Positions 21,175-30,225 of a stretch of 64,000 nt of DNA are shown piece after piece. A program made the position numbers and the translations under genes. The stretch comes from Candidatus Omnitrophota bacterium (GTDB lineage Bacteria; Omnitrophota; Gorgyraeia; JABMRG01), in assembly GCA_030593065.1 (NCBI GenBank), contig JAUVHV010000008.1:1-64000 (forward strand), given 5' to 3'. The notes under the pieces are model-generated. The model was given only the letters and a program-made list of their open reading frames with translations, was not told the DNA's origin and did no database searches. How positions within the stretch are numbered: position 1 is the stretch's first letter; the number at the start of each line of letters is the position of its first letter.

Positions 21175-22924
21175 GACACACACATGCGGTGAACTTAATG
21201 GCAAAGATTTTGACAGAGATGTTGTTTTGACAGGTTGGGTCGCGGCGCGTAGAGATCATGGAAACCTTATCTTTATTGATATAAGAGACAGGGAAGGTAT
21301 AACCCAGGTGGTTTTCAATCCTGAGACTAACAAGGCTTTACATAAGCAAGCAGAAGCTTTAAGGAGTGAATATGTTGTGCAGGTAGATGGCAAGGTGCAC
21401 ATGCGGCTTGAGGGTACAATAAATAAAAAACTGCCGACAGGTGAAATCGAGGTTGTCGCGTCAAAGCTTACGATACTTAATACTTCCCAGACCCCTGTTT
21501 TTGAGATTGCCGATGACGCTGATCTCTCAGAAGATGTACGTTATGTTTATCGCTACCTTGATCTAAGGCGCCCGAAGATGCAGAAGAATCTCTTATTGCG
21601 TCACAGGGTATGTAAGATTATGAGAGATCATTTTGATGAAAAAGGTTTTATTGAGGTAGAGACCCCTATTCTTACAAAGTCTACACCTGAAGGCGCGCGC
21701 GACTATCTTGTACCGAGCCGTGTGAATAAAGGCAAATTTTTTGCTCTGCCGCAATCGCCGCAGCTTTTTAAGCAGATTCTTATGATCAGCGGGCTTGATA
21801 AGTATTTTCAGATTGCGAAGTGTTTCAGAGACGAAGACCTAAGAGCTGACCGTCAACCTGAATTCACCCAGCTGGACATCGAGTTGTCATTTGTTGATGA
21901 GAAGGATATTTTTACTTTAGTAGAAGGGGTTATGCAGAAGATATTTAAAGAGACTCTCAAATTAGAATTAAAGATACCTTTTGATATCCTAAGCTATGAT
22001 GATGCTATGTCAAGGTTTGGCTGTGATAAACCTGATAGAAGATACGGATTAGAGCTTGTAGATTTAACAGAGGAGTTAGAAGGGTGCGGATTTAAGGTTT
22101 TCAGTGATGTAATCGCCAGTGGAGGCATAGTAAAGGCCATCCTCCTTCCGAGGCCTAAGGAGATGCCGCGAAGCAGGATAGATGCGCTGACAGAATTTGT
22201 AAAATCAATCGGATTGAAAGGGCTCGCGTACTTTAAGATTGGCGCAAAAGGCCCGGAAGGGCCTGTAGCGAAGTTTTTCACAGATGAAGAAAAAGAGATT
22301 ATCACAAAAAAGGCCGATGGCGCGCCAGGTGATTATATCTTCTTTGCCGGCTCTGATAAATTTTTATGCAACGAGGCGCTATCAAGATTACGTACCAGGC
22401 TTGCGCGGGAAGAAGGTTTGATAGATAAAACAGAGCAGGATTTTTTATGGGTAAATGACTTTCCGCTGTTTAAATATAATCAGGAAGAGAAAAGGTGGGA
22501 AAGTGAGCATCATCCTTTTACAGCTGCGCACGATAAGGATCTTCAGTATCTTTCAAAAGACCCGGGCAGGGTAAGATCGCGCTCTTACGACCTTGTCTTA
22601 AACGGCGTTGAGCTTGGAAGTGGAAGTATAAGAATACATCGTAAAGATATGCAGGAAAAGATATTTAACGTAATTGGCATGGATAAGAAAGAGGCTGAAG
22701 AAAGGTTCGGTTTTCTGACAAGAGCGCTTGGTTTTGGCGCTCCACCGCACGGTGGTTTCGCGGTTGGCCTGGACAGACTTGTGGCAATATTATGCGGGTG
22801 CGACTCTATCAGAGAGGTGATTGCTTTTCCCAAGACGCAAAGAGCTATATCTCCTTTGACTCAGGCGCCGTCAATAATATCAGAAAAGCAGCTCAACGAA
22901 TTGGGATTAAATATAAAAGATTAA
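21167..22924 (+). CDS. aspS: Aspartyl-tRNA synthetase
   Basis: A 585-residue bacterial-type AspRS: N-terminal OB fold (about 1-110), class II core with RYLDLRRP and FLVPSR-like segment, motif 2 FRDEDLRADRQPEFTQLDIE, the bacterial GAD insertion (about 300-410), and motif 3 GFAVGLDRLVAI. It attaches aspartate to tRNA. Whether it discriminates tRNA-Asp from tRNA-Asn cannot be decided by eye. ATG 21167 lies inside the end of hisS. Confidence 0.97.
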   Translation: MLRTHTCGELNGKDFDRDVVLTGWVAARRDHGNLIFIDIRDREGITQVVFNPETNKALHKQAEALRSEYVVQVDGKVHMRLEGTINKKLPTGEIEVVASKLTILNTSQTPVFEIADDADLSEDVRYVYRYLDLRRPKMQKNLLLRHRVCKIMRDHFDEKGFIEVETPILTKSTPEGARDYLVPSRVNKGKFFALPQSPQLFKQILMISGLDKYFQIAKCFRDEDLRADRQPEFTQLDIELSFVDEKDIFTLVEGVMQKIFKETLKLELKIPFDILSYDDAMSRFGCDKPDRRYGLELVDLTEELEGCGFKVFSDVIASGGIVKAILLPRPKEMPRSRIDALTEFVKSIGLKGLAYFKIGAKGPEGPVAKFFTDEEKEIITKKADGAPGDYIFFAGSDKFLCNEALSRLRTRLAREEGLIDKTEQDFLWVNDFPLFKYNQEEKRWESEHHPFTAAHDKDLQYLSKDPGRVRSRSYDLVLNGVELGSGSIRIHRKDMQEKIFNVIGMDKKEAEERFGFLTRALGFGAPPHGGFAVGLDRLVAILCGCDSIREVIAFPKTQRAISPLTQAPSIISEKQLNELGLNIKD

Positions 22925-22953
22925 GTTTCACGAGAAAACACGGGAGGTCATGA

Positions 22954-23607
22954 ATGAAAAGGAATCTTTTTTTGTTGCTAACAGTGGTAGTCTCTATATC
23001 GCTTACAGGCTGTATTACAGTAAAGAAGGTTGTCAGAGAGAGGGTTGATCAGGATGTATCAGGTAATCAGGGTTACTTAAAAGGCGGTAGTGATACTTCA
23101 ACAGGACCAGGCCCCGCTAAAAGAGAATACATCGATATAAAAATCGAGATACCTACATGGAAAGAGTTTAGTGCCAAGCAGTTCAAGCAGGATAAGAAGC
23201 CGGGAACAGTACCCCGAAAAAAAACCGGCAAGGATACCGGGGTAATGGGGAATAGGGGGTATATCCAAAGTAGCGGCGGAATTGAAGAAAGCCTGCCTGT
23301 GCATAGTAGCAAACCTTCAAAAGCAACAACAGTCTATGAACATGATGAGATAGAAGCAGCGATAGTTACTGATGATGAAGCAATCTTTTATGAAGAGGAG
23401 GTAATCCGCCCTGCCTACCAGGAGTATATTGTTAAGAAGGGCGATACGCTTTCGCACATCGCTAAAGCATTTTACAATAAAGCATCCAAGTGGACAGTCA
23501 TATATGAAGCAAACACAGGTAAGCTGAAAGACCCAAGTAACCTAATGCCCGGAACAGTGTTAATTATACCTAATTTAGAGGAAGCTGAATCTGAATATAT
23601 CAAATAA
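22954..23607 (+). CDS. LysM-domain lipoprotein
   Basis: A 217-residue protein with a lipoprotein signal peptide (lipobox LTGC, Cys near residue 20), a long polar linker (about 30-155), and a C-terminal LysM domain beginning YIVKKGDTLSHIAKAFY and ending VLIIPN. LysM domains bind peptidoglycan, so this lipid-anchored protein probably links a membrane to the wall. GGGAGGTC precedes the ATG. One base separates its stop from phoH. Confidence 0.85.
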   Translation: MKRNLFLLLTVVVSISLTGCITVKKVVRERVDQDVSGNQGYLKGGSDTSTGPGPAKREYIDIKIEIPTWKEFSAKQFKQDKKPGTVPRKKTGKDTGVMGNRGYIQSSGGIEESLPVHSSKPSKATTVYEHDEIEAAIVTDDEAIFYEEEVIRPAYQEYIVKKGDTLSHIAKAFYNKASKWTVIYEANTGKLKDPSNLMPGTVLIIPNLEEAESEYIK

Positions 23608-23608
23608 A

Positions 23609-24562
23609 ATGCTTAAAAATTTTAAACTTAACAGTGATGAAGAGGCAAGGCTATTATTCGGCAACCACGATGAATACCTGAAAATTATTGAAGGTGAATA
23701 TGGCGTAAAGATCGTGGCTCGCGGAGAAAATCTGGCTATAGATGGTGATAAGGCTAGGGTAGAGAAGGCAGCAAATATTTTTTCGCAGTTACTTGCGCTT
23801 ATTCGTTCAGGTAATGGCATGAAAAGGCAGGAAGTACACTATTTCATAAAAGCCCTTTCTGAAGACCCGGAGCTTAGCCTTAAAGATATCTATAGTAAAA
23901 GAATTGAGGTGCTTTCGAAAAAGCTTTTTGTTACCCCAAAAACTAAAGGGCAGAGGCATTATATCGAGGCAATAAGAGATTACGATATTACCATTGCTGT
24001 AGGCCCGGCAGGTACTGGCAAGACGTATCTTGCTATGGCTATGGCGATTTCCGCGCTCAAGGCAAACCAGGTTAGCAGGATCATACTTACACGCCCTGCT
24101 GTAGAGGCTGGCGAAAGCCTTGGGTTTCTACCAGGGGACATTTATGAAAAGGTTACGCCTTACTTAAGGCCTTTGTATGATGCGCTTTATGAAATGGTAG
24201 ACGCTGATAAGGTGCATAGGTTTCTTGAAAGCGGGATTATAGAAGTAGCGCCGCTGGCATATATGCGCGGAAGAACATTAAACGACTCTTTTATTATAAT
24301 GGATGAGGCGCAGAATGCCACGCCTGAACAGCTTAAAATGTTTTTGACTAGATTAGGTTTTGATTCAAAGGTTGTTATTACAGGAGACCTGACCCAGAGT
24401 GACTTGATTGGCCGAAAGGCAGCCGGACTTAGCCAGGTAATTAAGATACTAAAGGATATAAAAGATATCAAAGTAATATCCCTCACCGGGCAGGATGTTG
24501 TAAGGCATGAACTGGTTCAAAGGATTATAAAGGCATACGAGGAGTTCGATTCAAAAAGATGA
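23609..24562 (+). CDS. phoH: PhoH family ATPase
   Basis: A 317-residue PhoH/PhoL protein: N-terminal KH-like region (about 20-70), then a P-loop NTPase with GPAGTGKTYLA (near 133) and Walker B FIIMDEAQNATPEQ. The family is linked to RNA metabolism and in many bacteria sits next to ybeY, as here. It begins one base after the LysM gene and overlaps the HD phosphohydrolase gene by four bases (ATGA). Confidence 0.93.
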   Translation: MLKNFKLNSDEEARLLFGNHDEYLKIIEGEYGVKIVARGENLAIDGDKARVEKAANIFSQLLALIRSGNGMKRQEVHYFIKALSEDPELSLKDIYSKRIEVLSKKLFVTPKTKGQRHYIEAIRDYDITIAVGPAGTGKTYLAMAMAISALKANQVSRIILTRPAVEAGESLGFLPGDIYEKVTPYLRPLYDALYEMVDADKVHRFLESGIIEVAPLAYMRGRTLNDSFIIMDEAQNATPEQLKMFLTRLGFDSKVVITGDLTQSDLIGRKAAGLSQVIKILKDIKDIKVISLTGQDVVRHELVQRIIKAYEEFDSKR

Positions 24563-26850
24563 GCCCTATTATAAAAAAGACATTATTCAGAATTAAGAAT
24601 TTAAGTGGTTCTCTGAATGCAGGACAGCGGCAAAAAGAGCAGACAACCGCAATAAACGTAAAGAGAGTTTTGATTACAGCTTTAGTCACTTTTGTAATTA
24701 TAGGTATTATATATTCCGCGAAGCTCCCAATAAGGAGATCTCTTAATGAGGGGGATATTGCGGTGGAAGATATTTACGCGCCATTCGATTTTCAGTATGA
24801 ATGGGGAGTTGATGAAGAAAAGACAAAAGCATATCAGAGCCAGGCCGAGGCTAAAGTACCGAATATATACAGTATTGATGAGGGGGTGTTTAAGGGTGCA
24901 GAAACAGAGGCAGAAGAGTTTTTTAGCCTCTTGCTTTCTTATAGTAAGCTGGCAGCGCTTTCAGCGGAAGAAGAAGATAAGGCCGGTAACATGGAGCAGT
25001 TGCGGCAGAACCTCAATGCGGAGATTGGTAAAGACGGAACCAAAATATTACTTGAAACAGGTGATGTATCTAAGCTCGAATCATATACGCTAGAAACGTT
25101 GCGGACAATATATTCATATCCTATTATTTCACAAAAGATGAGAAAGAGCTTACGCGCAGCGGGTAGCGAGGATATAGTGGTATGCAACAAGCTCACAAGG
25201 AAGAAAAAGGAAGAAAGAATAGCGGATATTGATACAGGTAAGAGCATTCTTGATAAGATAAAACCACTATTATTATACCATAACATAGAAGACAAAAAGA
25301 AAGTGCGAATTTTATCCAGGCTTATTTCAAGCTGGGTAGAGCCTAATCTGACTATTAATCAGGATGAGACAGATATTGCGAAACGAGAAGCCCGTTTAAT
25401 GGTTGCGCCAACCTATCTTATAAGAGGAATGGAAAAAGGAGAGGTAGTTGTAAGAAAGGGCCAGCGAATTTCCAGGGAGCACATTGCGCAGCTTGATGTA
25501 GTCAGTACTATGGCCGCGGCAGGGAAAAGTTTTTCCCAGTTCTGGGGTATTGTTATACTTATATGCCTTTTGATGTTGATATTGTACGTTTATATAAAAA
25601 AATTTGAATATAGTATATTCGCGCAGGGCAAACTTCTTTTGCTTATAAGCTTATTGATAATTTTTATAGCTCTGTCTGCGCGCCTTATAGTATCCTCTCC
25701 TTTATCGAGTTATTTTATACCTGTCGCCGCGGTATCCATGTTGATTACACTGCTTATAAACGGAAGGGTTGCCGCAATTGTAGTGGTTGTCGCTGCTGTT
25801 ATAGTAACCTTGATTGCGGGTATAAAATTTAATATCTTCCTTGTCTCTATGGTGGGGGGCATCTTCGCGATCTGTACTATCTATAAAGCAAGATCGCGCA
25901 GCCGCATTATAAGGTCAGGGCTTTATGTAGGGATATTTAATTTAATAACTATATCTGCGATAGGAATAATATCGAATTTTGAACCAAATATATTTTTAAG
26001 GCAGGGGTTGTGGGGCATCGCAAATGGTATTGCTTCCGCGGCTATTGTAATGATCCTTCTTCCTGTGCTGGAATATCTTTTTAAGCTGACTACAGACATA
26101 AAATTACTTGAACTTGCCGATCTTAACCACCCTTTATTAAAGGATATGGTGGCCAGGGCTCAGGGTACATATCATCATAGCATAATTGTCGGAAATCTTG
26201 CAGAGACCGCCGCAAACACTATTGCCGCAAACTCACTTCTTTGCCGCATAAGCGCATATTATCATGATATTGGAAAGATCGAAAAAGCGGAATATTTTGC
26301 GGAGAACAAGCAAGAGCTTAAGGATATGCATAAAGGCCTTTCTCCTTCGATGAGTTCACTTGTAATAACTAATCATGTAAAAGATGGCGTTGAGCTTGCT
26401 GAGAAGTACAAGCTCGGGAATTCCATAAAGGATATTATACAACAGCACCATGGCGCGAGCGTTGTAACGTACTTTTACCATCAGGCACTTGAAAAGAAAC
26501 GGCAGGACGAAACTATAAGTAAAGAGGCTTTCAGGTACATGGGGCCGAAACCGCAGACAAAAGAATCAGCAATAGTTATGCTGGCGGATTCAGTAGAGGC
26601 CGCTTCACGCGTTTTAAAAAATCCGACGCCGCAGCACCTTAAGGAACTGGTGCGAAAAATTGTAAATAATAAATTTATTGATCGTCAACTTGATGAGTGC
26701 AATCTTACGCTTAAGGATATTAATAAAATAGCTGAAAGCTTTGTAAGGGTGCTTACAGGTACTTACCATTCGCGCGTTGAGTACCCTGATAATAAGCTTA
26801 AAAAATATGAAAATAATAATAACAGACGCCCAAAAAAAAATAAAACTTGA
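24559..26850 (+). CDS. pgpH: 7TM-HD family phosphohydrolase (PgpH/YqfF type)
   Basis: A 763-residue membrane protein: an N-terminal TM helix (about 33-53), an extracytoplasmic sensor region (about 60-320), a block of about seven TM helices (about 335-500), and a cytoplasmic HD domain with HHSIIVGN and YYHDIGKIEKAEYF. Known PgpH proteins hydrolyse the second messenger c-di-AMP. The position between phoH and ybeY matches the order in many phyla. The last 44 bases overlap ybeY. Confidence 0.92.
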   Translation: MSPIIKKTLFRIKNLSGSLNAGQRQKEQTTAINVKRVLITALVTFVIIGIIYSAKLPIRRSLNEGDIAVEDIYAPFDFQYEWGVDEEKTKAYQSQAEAKVPNIYSIDEGVFKGAETEAEEFFSLLLSYSKLAALSAEEEDKAGNMEQLRQNLNAEIGKDGTKILLETGDVSKLESYTLETLRTIYSYPIISQKMRKSLRAAGSEDIVVCNKLTRKKKEERIADIDTGKSILDKIKPLLLYHNIEDKKKVRILSRLISSWVEPNLTINQDETDIAKREARLMVAPTYLIRGMEKGEVVVRKGQRISREHIAQLDVVSTMAAAGKSFSQFWGIVILICLLMLILYVYIKKFEYSIFAQGKLLLLISLLIIFIALSARLIVSSPLSSYFIPVAAVSMLITLLINGRVAAIVVVVAAVIVTLIAGIKFNIFLVSMVGGIFAICTIYKARSRSRIIRSGLYVGIFNLITISAIGIISNFEPNIFLRQGLWGIANGIASAAIVMILLPVLEYLFKLTTDIKLLELADLNHPLLKDMVARAQGTYHHSIIVGNLAETAANTIAANSLLCRISAYYHDIGKIEKAEYFAENKQELKDMHKGLSPSMSSLVITNHVKDGVELAEKYKLGNSIKDIIQQHHGASVVTYFYHQALEKKRQDETISKEAFRYMGPKPQTKESAIVMLADSVEAASRVLKNPTPQHLKELVRKIVNNKFIDRQLDECNLTLKDINKIAESFVRVLTGTYHSRVEYPDNKLKKYENNNNRRPKKNKT

Positions 26851-27262
26851 TCAAAAAAGGATTAGGCTTATTTCACTTAAAGCGCTTAAGGTACTTGCTC
26901 AGCCTGATGATACATTAGTAGCCATAAGTTTCGTAACAAGCTATAGGATAAAAAAAGCAAACATTAGATATTTTTATAAAGAGCGTATCACTGATGTTAT
27001 AGCTTTGGGTTATAACGATTCTATAGCTCAAAGCGTACACAAGGGGTACCTTGGTGATATTCTAATATGCCCTTATGCCGCGCAGGTCAATGCCAGGCGC
27101 TATGGTAACTCCTTTTCCAGGGAGCTATCTCTTTATATAATACATGGGCTGCTGCACCTCTTAGGTTATGATGATATATCTTCCAGCGCTAAGATTAAGA
27201 TGCAAGAGAAAGAACAGGAGATATTGGGAAAGATATGCAAAGAAAAGAAAATGGTAGCTTAG
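26807..27262 (+). CDS. ybeY: YbeY endoribonuclease, 16S rRNA maturation
   Basis: From ATG 26807 the product has 151 residues. The zinc motif reads HGLLHLLGYDD: the first two His of the canonical HGxLHLxGYDH are present, but the third is Asp (residue 123, codon 27173-27175). YbeY processes rRNA 3' ends and takes part in ribosome quality control. The longer frame begins with TTG 26777; ATG 26807 gives the normal N-terminus (MKIIITD). It overlaps pgpH by 44 bases and the next gene by 28. Confidence 0.88.
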   Translation: MKIIITDAQKKIKLDQKRIRLISLKALKVLAQPDDTLVAISFVTSYRIKKANIRYFYKERITDVIALGYNDSIAQSVHKGYLGDILICPYAAQVNARRYGNSFSRELSLYIIHGLLHLLGYDDISSSAKIKMQEKEQEILGKICKEKKMVA

Positions 27263-27951
27263 TAGACAGTTTCAACACCGCTATAGAGGGATTTTTATTG
27301 TGTTTTAAGACACAGCGTAATATGCGCATTCATTTTTTGCTTGCGTTACTTATTCTGCTTTTTGGCATATACCTGGATTTTACAAGGATAGAGCTTATCG
27401 TGCTTTTGCTTACCTGCAGTACCGTACTTATAATTGAGATGGTAAATACAGCTATGGAGATTGTCATGGATTATGTCGATGGCGCGCATTCAGGATGGGT
27501 AAAGATTGTAAAGGATATTACCGCAGGCGCTGTGCTTGTAGCATCTATCAATGCCGCTATCATAGGTTATCTTCTTTTTTTTAGGGATAATATTTTTTCC
27601 GCTGTATTCCAGCGTGAATTTTTAAAATTGAGCCGGTCCAACTGGCATATATCATTTTTTATTTTAATTACACTGCTTGGTATCGTTATCATATCAAAGG
27701 CCCTATTTCATAGCGGAAAACCTTTACGGGGCGGTATGCCGAGTGGGCATTCCGCAATTGCTTTTTCCGTCTGGATGCTGACTGCCCTGCTAACGAATAA
27801 TATGCTTATTATTTTTGCGGTTTTCGCCTTAGCGTGTATGATCGCGCAGAGCAGAATAAACCGCCGTTACCATACAGTATGGGAGGTTATCGTAGGTTCT
27901 GTCCTGGGGGGCTCATTAACATTGATGATATACCGCCTGATTTCGGGGTAG
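27235..27951 (+). CDS. Fused diacylglycerol/undecaprenol kinase (DgkA) and PAP2 phosphatase
   Basis: A 238-residue fusion of two small membrane enzymes. Residues 1-115 form a DgkA-type kinase with three TM helices and the EMVNTAMEIVMD signature. Residues about 130-238 form a PAP2 phosphatase with GGMPSGHS and SRINRRYHTVWE, including the catalytic His residues. DgkA relatives in many bacteria phosphorylate undecaprenol, and PAP2 enzymes dephosphorylate undecaprenyl-PP, so the fusion would supply the C55-P carrier for wall and envelope polysaccharides (inference). The first PAP2 motif is shortened (KPLRGG instead of the usual RP). It overlaps ybeY by 28 bases. Confidence 0.88.
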   Translation: MQRKENGSLVDSFNTAIEGFLLCFKTQRNMRIHFLLALLILLFGIYLDFTRIELIVLLLTCSTVLIIEMVNTAMEIVMDYVDGAHSGWVKIVKDITAGAVLVASINAAIIGYLLFFRDNIFSAVFQREFLKLSRSNWHISFFILITLLGIVIISKALFHSGKPLRGGMPSGHSAIAFSVWMLTALLTNNMLIIFAVFALACMIAQSRINRRYHTVWEVIVGSVLGGSLTLMIYRLISG

Positions 27952-27977
27952 TCTAAAAAAGATAAGGTGCTCATAAA

Positions 27978-28640
27978 ATGATAAAAAAGATAATGAGATT
28001 TTTAGGAGACAATTTTTTTGCTGGCATCGTGGTCATACTGCCGATTACGGTTACAGCAGTTATAATCCGTTTTTTAGTAGTTAGCTTAAATAGCATAATG
28101 CTTAATCCTCTGGCCCTGCGCTTAAGCCCATATCTACTACAGGAACAGCAGAGGTTATTTTTTGCCAAGGCGGTTGTTTTTATAGCGGCATTTTTAATAA
28201 TAATACTTATCGGCCTTATGACAAGAGTTATTATCGTAAGAAGAACATTTTCTTTTTTCGAAAAGTTTTTATACAAGCTTCCTATGGTCAATAAGGTATA
28301 TGGCGCGCTGAAGGAGATAAGCAACGCTCTTTTTTCCTCAAAAAAGAGCAGTTTTAAGAAGGTTATCCTGGCAGAGTATCCGAGAAAGGGTGTATATACG
28401 ATAGGCTTTATCACGTCAGAATCGAAGGGGATATTGCAGGATTCCGCAGGAGAACAGGATTTGATAAGTGTATATATCCCTACAACCCCTAATCCTACAA
28501 GCGGATTATTCGTGCTTTTGAATAAAAACGAAGTCAAGCCCCTACAATTAAGCGTGGAAGAGGCATTTAAGGTGGTGATATCGGCAGGCGCTATTACTCC
28601 GCTGTCACGCACGGATAAAACAGCGAGCAAGAGAGAGTGA
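27978..28640 (+). CDS. DUF502 family membrane protein
   Basis: A 220-residue protein with two N-terminal TM helices (about 12-35 and 63-85) and a conserved soluble C-terminal half typical of DUF502: PMVNKVYGALKE, YPRKGVYTIGFIT and IPTTPNPTSG. No biochemical function is established. AAGGTG precedes the ATG, and the gene overlaps recO by four bases (GTGA). Confidence 0.88.
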   Translation: MIKKIMRFLGDNFFAGIVVILPITVTAVIIRFLVVSLNSIMLNPLALRLSPYLLQEQQRLFFAKAVVFIAAFLIIILIGLMTRVIIVRRTFSFFEKFLYKLPMVNKVYGALKEISNALFSSKKSSFKKVILAEYPRKGVYTIGFITSESKGILQDSAGEQDLISVYIPTTPNPTSGLFVLLNKNEVKPLQLSVEEAFKVVISAGAITPLSRTDKTASKRE

Positions 28641-29386
28641 CTATACAGAAATCCGAGGCAATACTGTTATCCAAAAGAGAGATAAGAGAGACAAGCTCTA
28701 TAGCGCAGTTTTATACGAAGGATTTCGGCAAGATAAAAGGGCTCATAAAAGGTGTACGCGGGCCCCAGGCAAGGATGGGGTTTTATCTGCATGAATTCGC
28801 GAAATTCGATATAGTATTTTATGATAAACGTAAATCTGATATTTTTATGATAACCCAGTGTGACCTCTTAAATCCCTATGTTGAGATCGCGGAAGACCTG
28901 GATAAGAGGGTAAAGGCATTTTACATAGTTGAACTTGTTGATAAATTCACCCCTCTTTTGGATAAGTCTCTTGAGGTATACCAACTGCTCGAATGGGTAT
29001 TGGATTTTATGCGTAAGGAGCGTTTTATTAATAGAGCGATAATTATATTTCAACTTAAATTACTTGAGAATTTAGGCTTTTTGCCAATGTTTGAACATTG
29101 CGTTAATTGCTTAGGAAAAACAGTCAAGGATGCATGTTTTAGCCTAAGGCTTTCCGGGCTTTTGTGCGCGGGATGCCGTGACACTGATCTGCAGGCAGCT
29201 CCCATTTCGAGAGGGGCTGTTTCATCACTAAATATGATCAGGAGGCAAAAAAGGGAAAAGCTGCATAGCCTGATGATCACAAATTCTATTTCAACAGAAT
29301 TAAACAGGCTGCTTGAAAAGCTTATTGCCTATCACATTGGTGAGCACCTCAATACAACCGGTTTTATGCGGCAGGTTAGGGTATGA
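28637..29386 (+). CDS. recO: DNA repair protein RecO
   Basis: A 249-residue RecO of normal length: N-terminal OB fold (about 1-80, [11 protein letters not shown]), a helical C-terminal region and a zinc-knuckle with CVNC (about 154-157) and CAGC (about 180-183). RecO anneals single strands and helps load RecA onto SSB-coated DNA. GTG start at 28637 sits inside the DUF502 stop, and the stop overlaps glyQ (ATGA). Confidence 0.93.
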   Translation: MTIQKSEAILLSKREIRETSSIAQFYTKDFGKIKGLIKGVRGPQARMGFYLHEFAKFDIVFYDKRKSDIFMITQCDLLNPYVEIAEDLDKRVKAFYIVELVDKFTPLLDKSLEVYQLLEWVLDFMRKERFINRAIIIFQLKLLENLGFLPMFEHCVNCLGKTVKDACFSLRLSGLLCAGCRDTDLQAAPISRGAVSSLNMIRRQKREKLHSLMITNSISTELNRLLEKLIAYHIGEHLNTTGFMRQVRV

Positions 29387-30225
29387 TATATTTTCAGGAT
29401 ATAATAGAGAGACTTAATAAATTTTGGAAATCTGAAGGCGCTGTCATGACCGTTGCTTATGATATTGAGGTCGGCGCGGGGACATTTCACCCGCTTACTT
29501 TTTTTAAGTGCCTTGATGATAAGCCATGGAAGGTTGCATATGTCCAACCTTCCCGCAGGCCTGCCGATGGAAGATACGCGGATAACCCGCTTAGGATGCA
29601 GCGTTATTATCAGTACCAGGTTATTGTAAAGCCTGCCCCATATGATATTCAGGATATCTATTTACGCAGCCTGAGGGCTATAGGCATAAGCCTGAAAGGG
29701 CATGATATACGTTTTGTAGAGGATGACTGGGAATCACCTACTCTTGGCGCAAGTGGACTGGGCTGGGAGGTGTGGCTTGATAGCCTTGAGATTACACAGT
29801 TTACTTATTTCCAGCAGGTAGGCGGGTTTGAGCTTAAAATTATTCCGTGTGAAATAACTTACGGCTTAGAGCGTATAGCGATGTTTCTGCAGAATAAAAA
29901 AAACGTGTTTGAGCTTCAATGGAATGAGGACACAGTTTACGGGCAGATTCACGCGGAGGGCGAGAGGGAAGGGTCTGAATATAATTTCGAGAAGCTTGAT
30001 CCTGGAATGGCGATTACGCTATTTGATATATACGAGAAAGAGTCACAACGCCTGCTAAAAGATAAACTTCTATTACCCGCGTATGAATATATGCTCAAGT
30101 CATCACATATTTTTAACATGCTTGACGCGCGCGGTGCGATAAGCGTAACAGAACGAGCCTCTTATATAGGCAGAGTGCGGGATCTTGCAAAGGCCTGCGC
30201 GAAGATTTATGTGGAAAGGCAATGA
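29383..30225 (+). CDS. glyQ: Glycyl-tRNA synthetase alpha subunit
   Basis: A 280-residue catalytic subunit of the bacterial alpha2-beta2 Gly[25 protein letters not shown] and [18 protein letters not shown] are family signatures. It forms glycyl-adenylate and charges tRNA-Gly with GlyS. It overlaps both recO and glyS by four bases. Confidence 0.98.
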   Translation: MIYFQDIIERLNKFWKSEGAVMTVAYDIEVGAGTFHPLTFFKCLDDKPWKVAYVQPSRRPADGRYADNPLRMQRYYQYQVIVKPAPYDIQDIYLRSLRAIGISLKGHDIRFVEDDWESPTLGASGLGWEVWLDSLEITQFTYFQQVGGFELKIIPCEITYGLERIAMFLQNKKNVFELQWNEDTVYGQIHAEGEREGSEYNFEKLDPGMAITLFDIYEKESQRLLKDKLLLPAYEYMLKSSHIFNMLDARGAISVTERASYIGRVRDLAKACAKIYVERQ

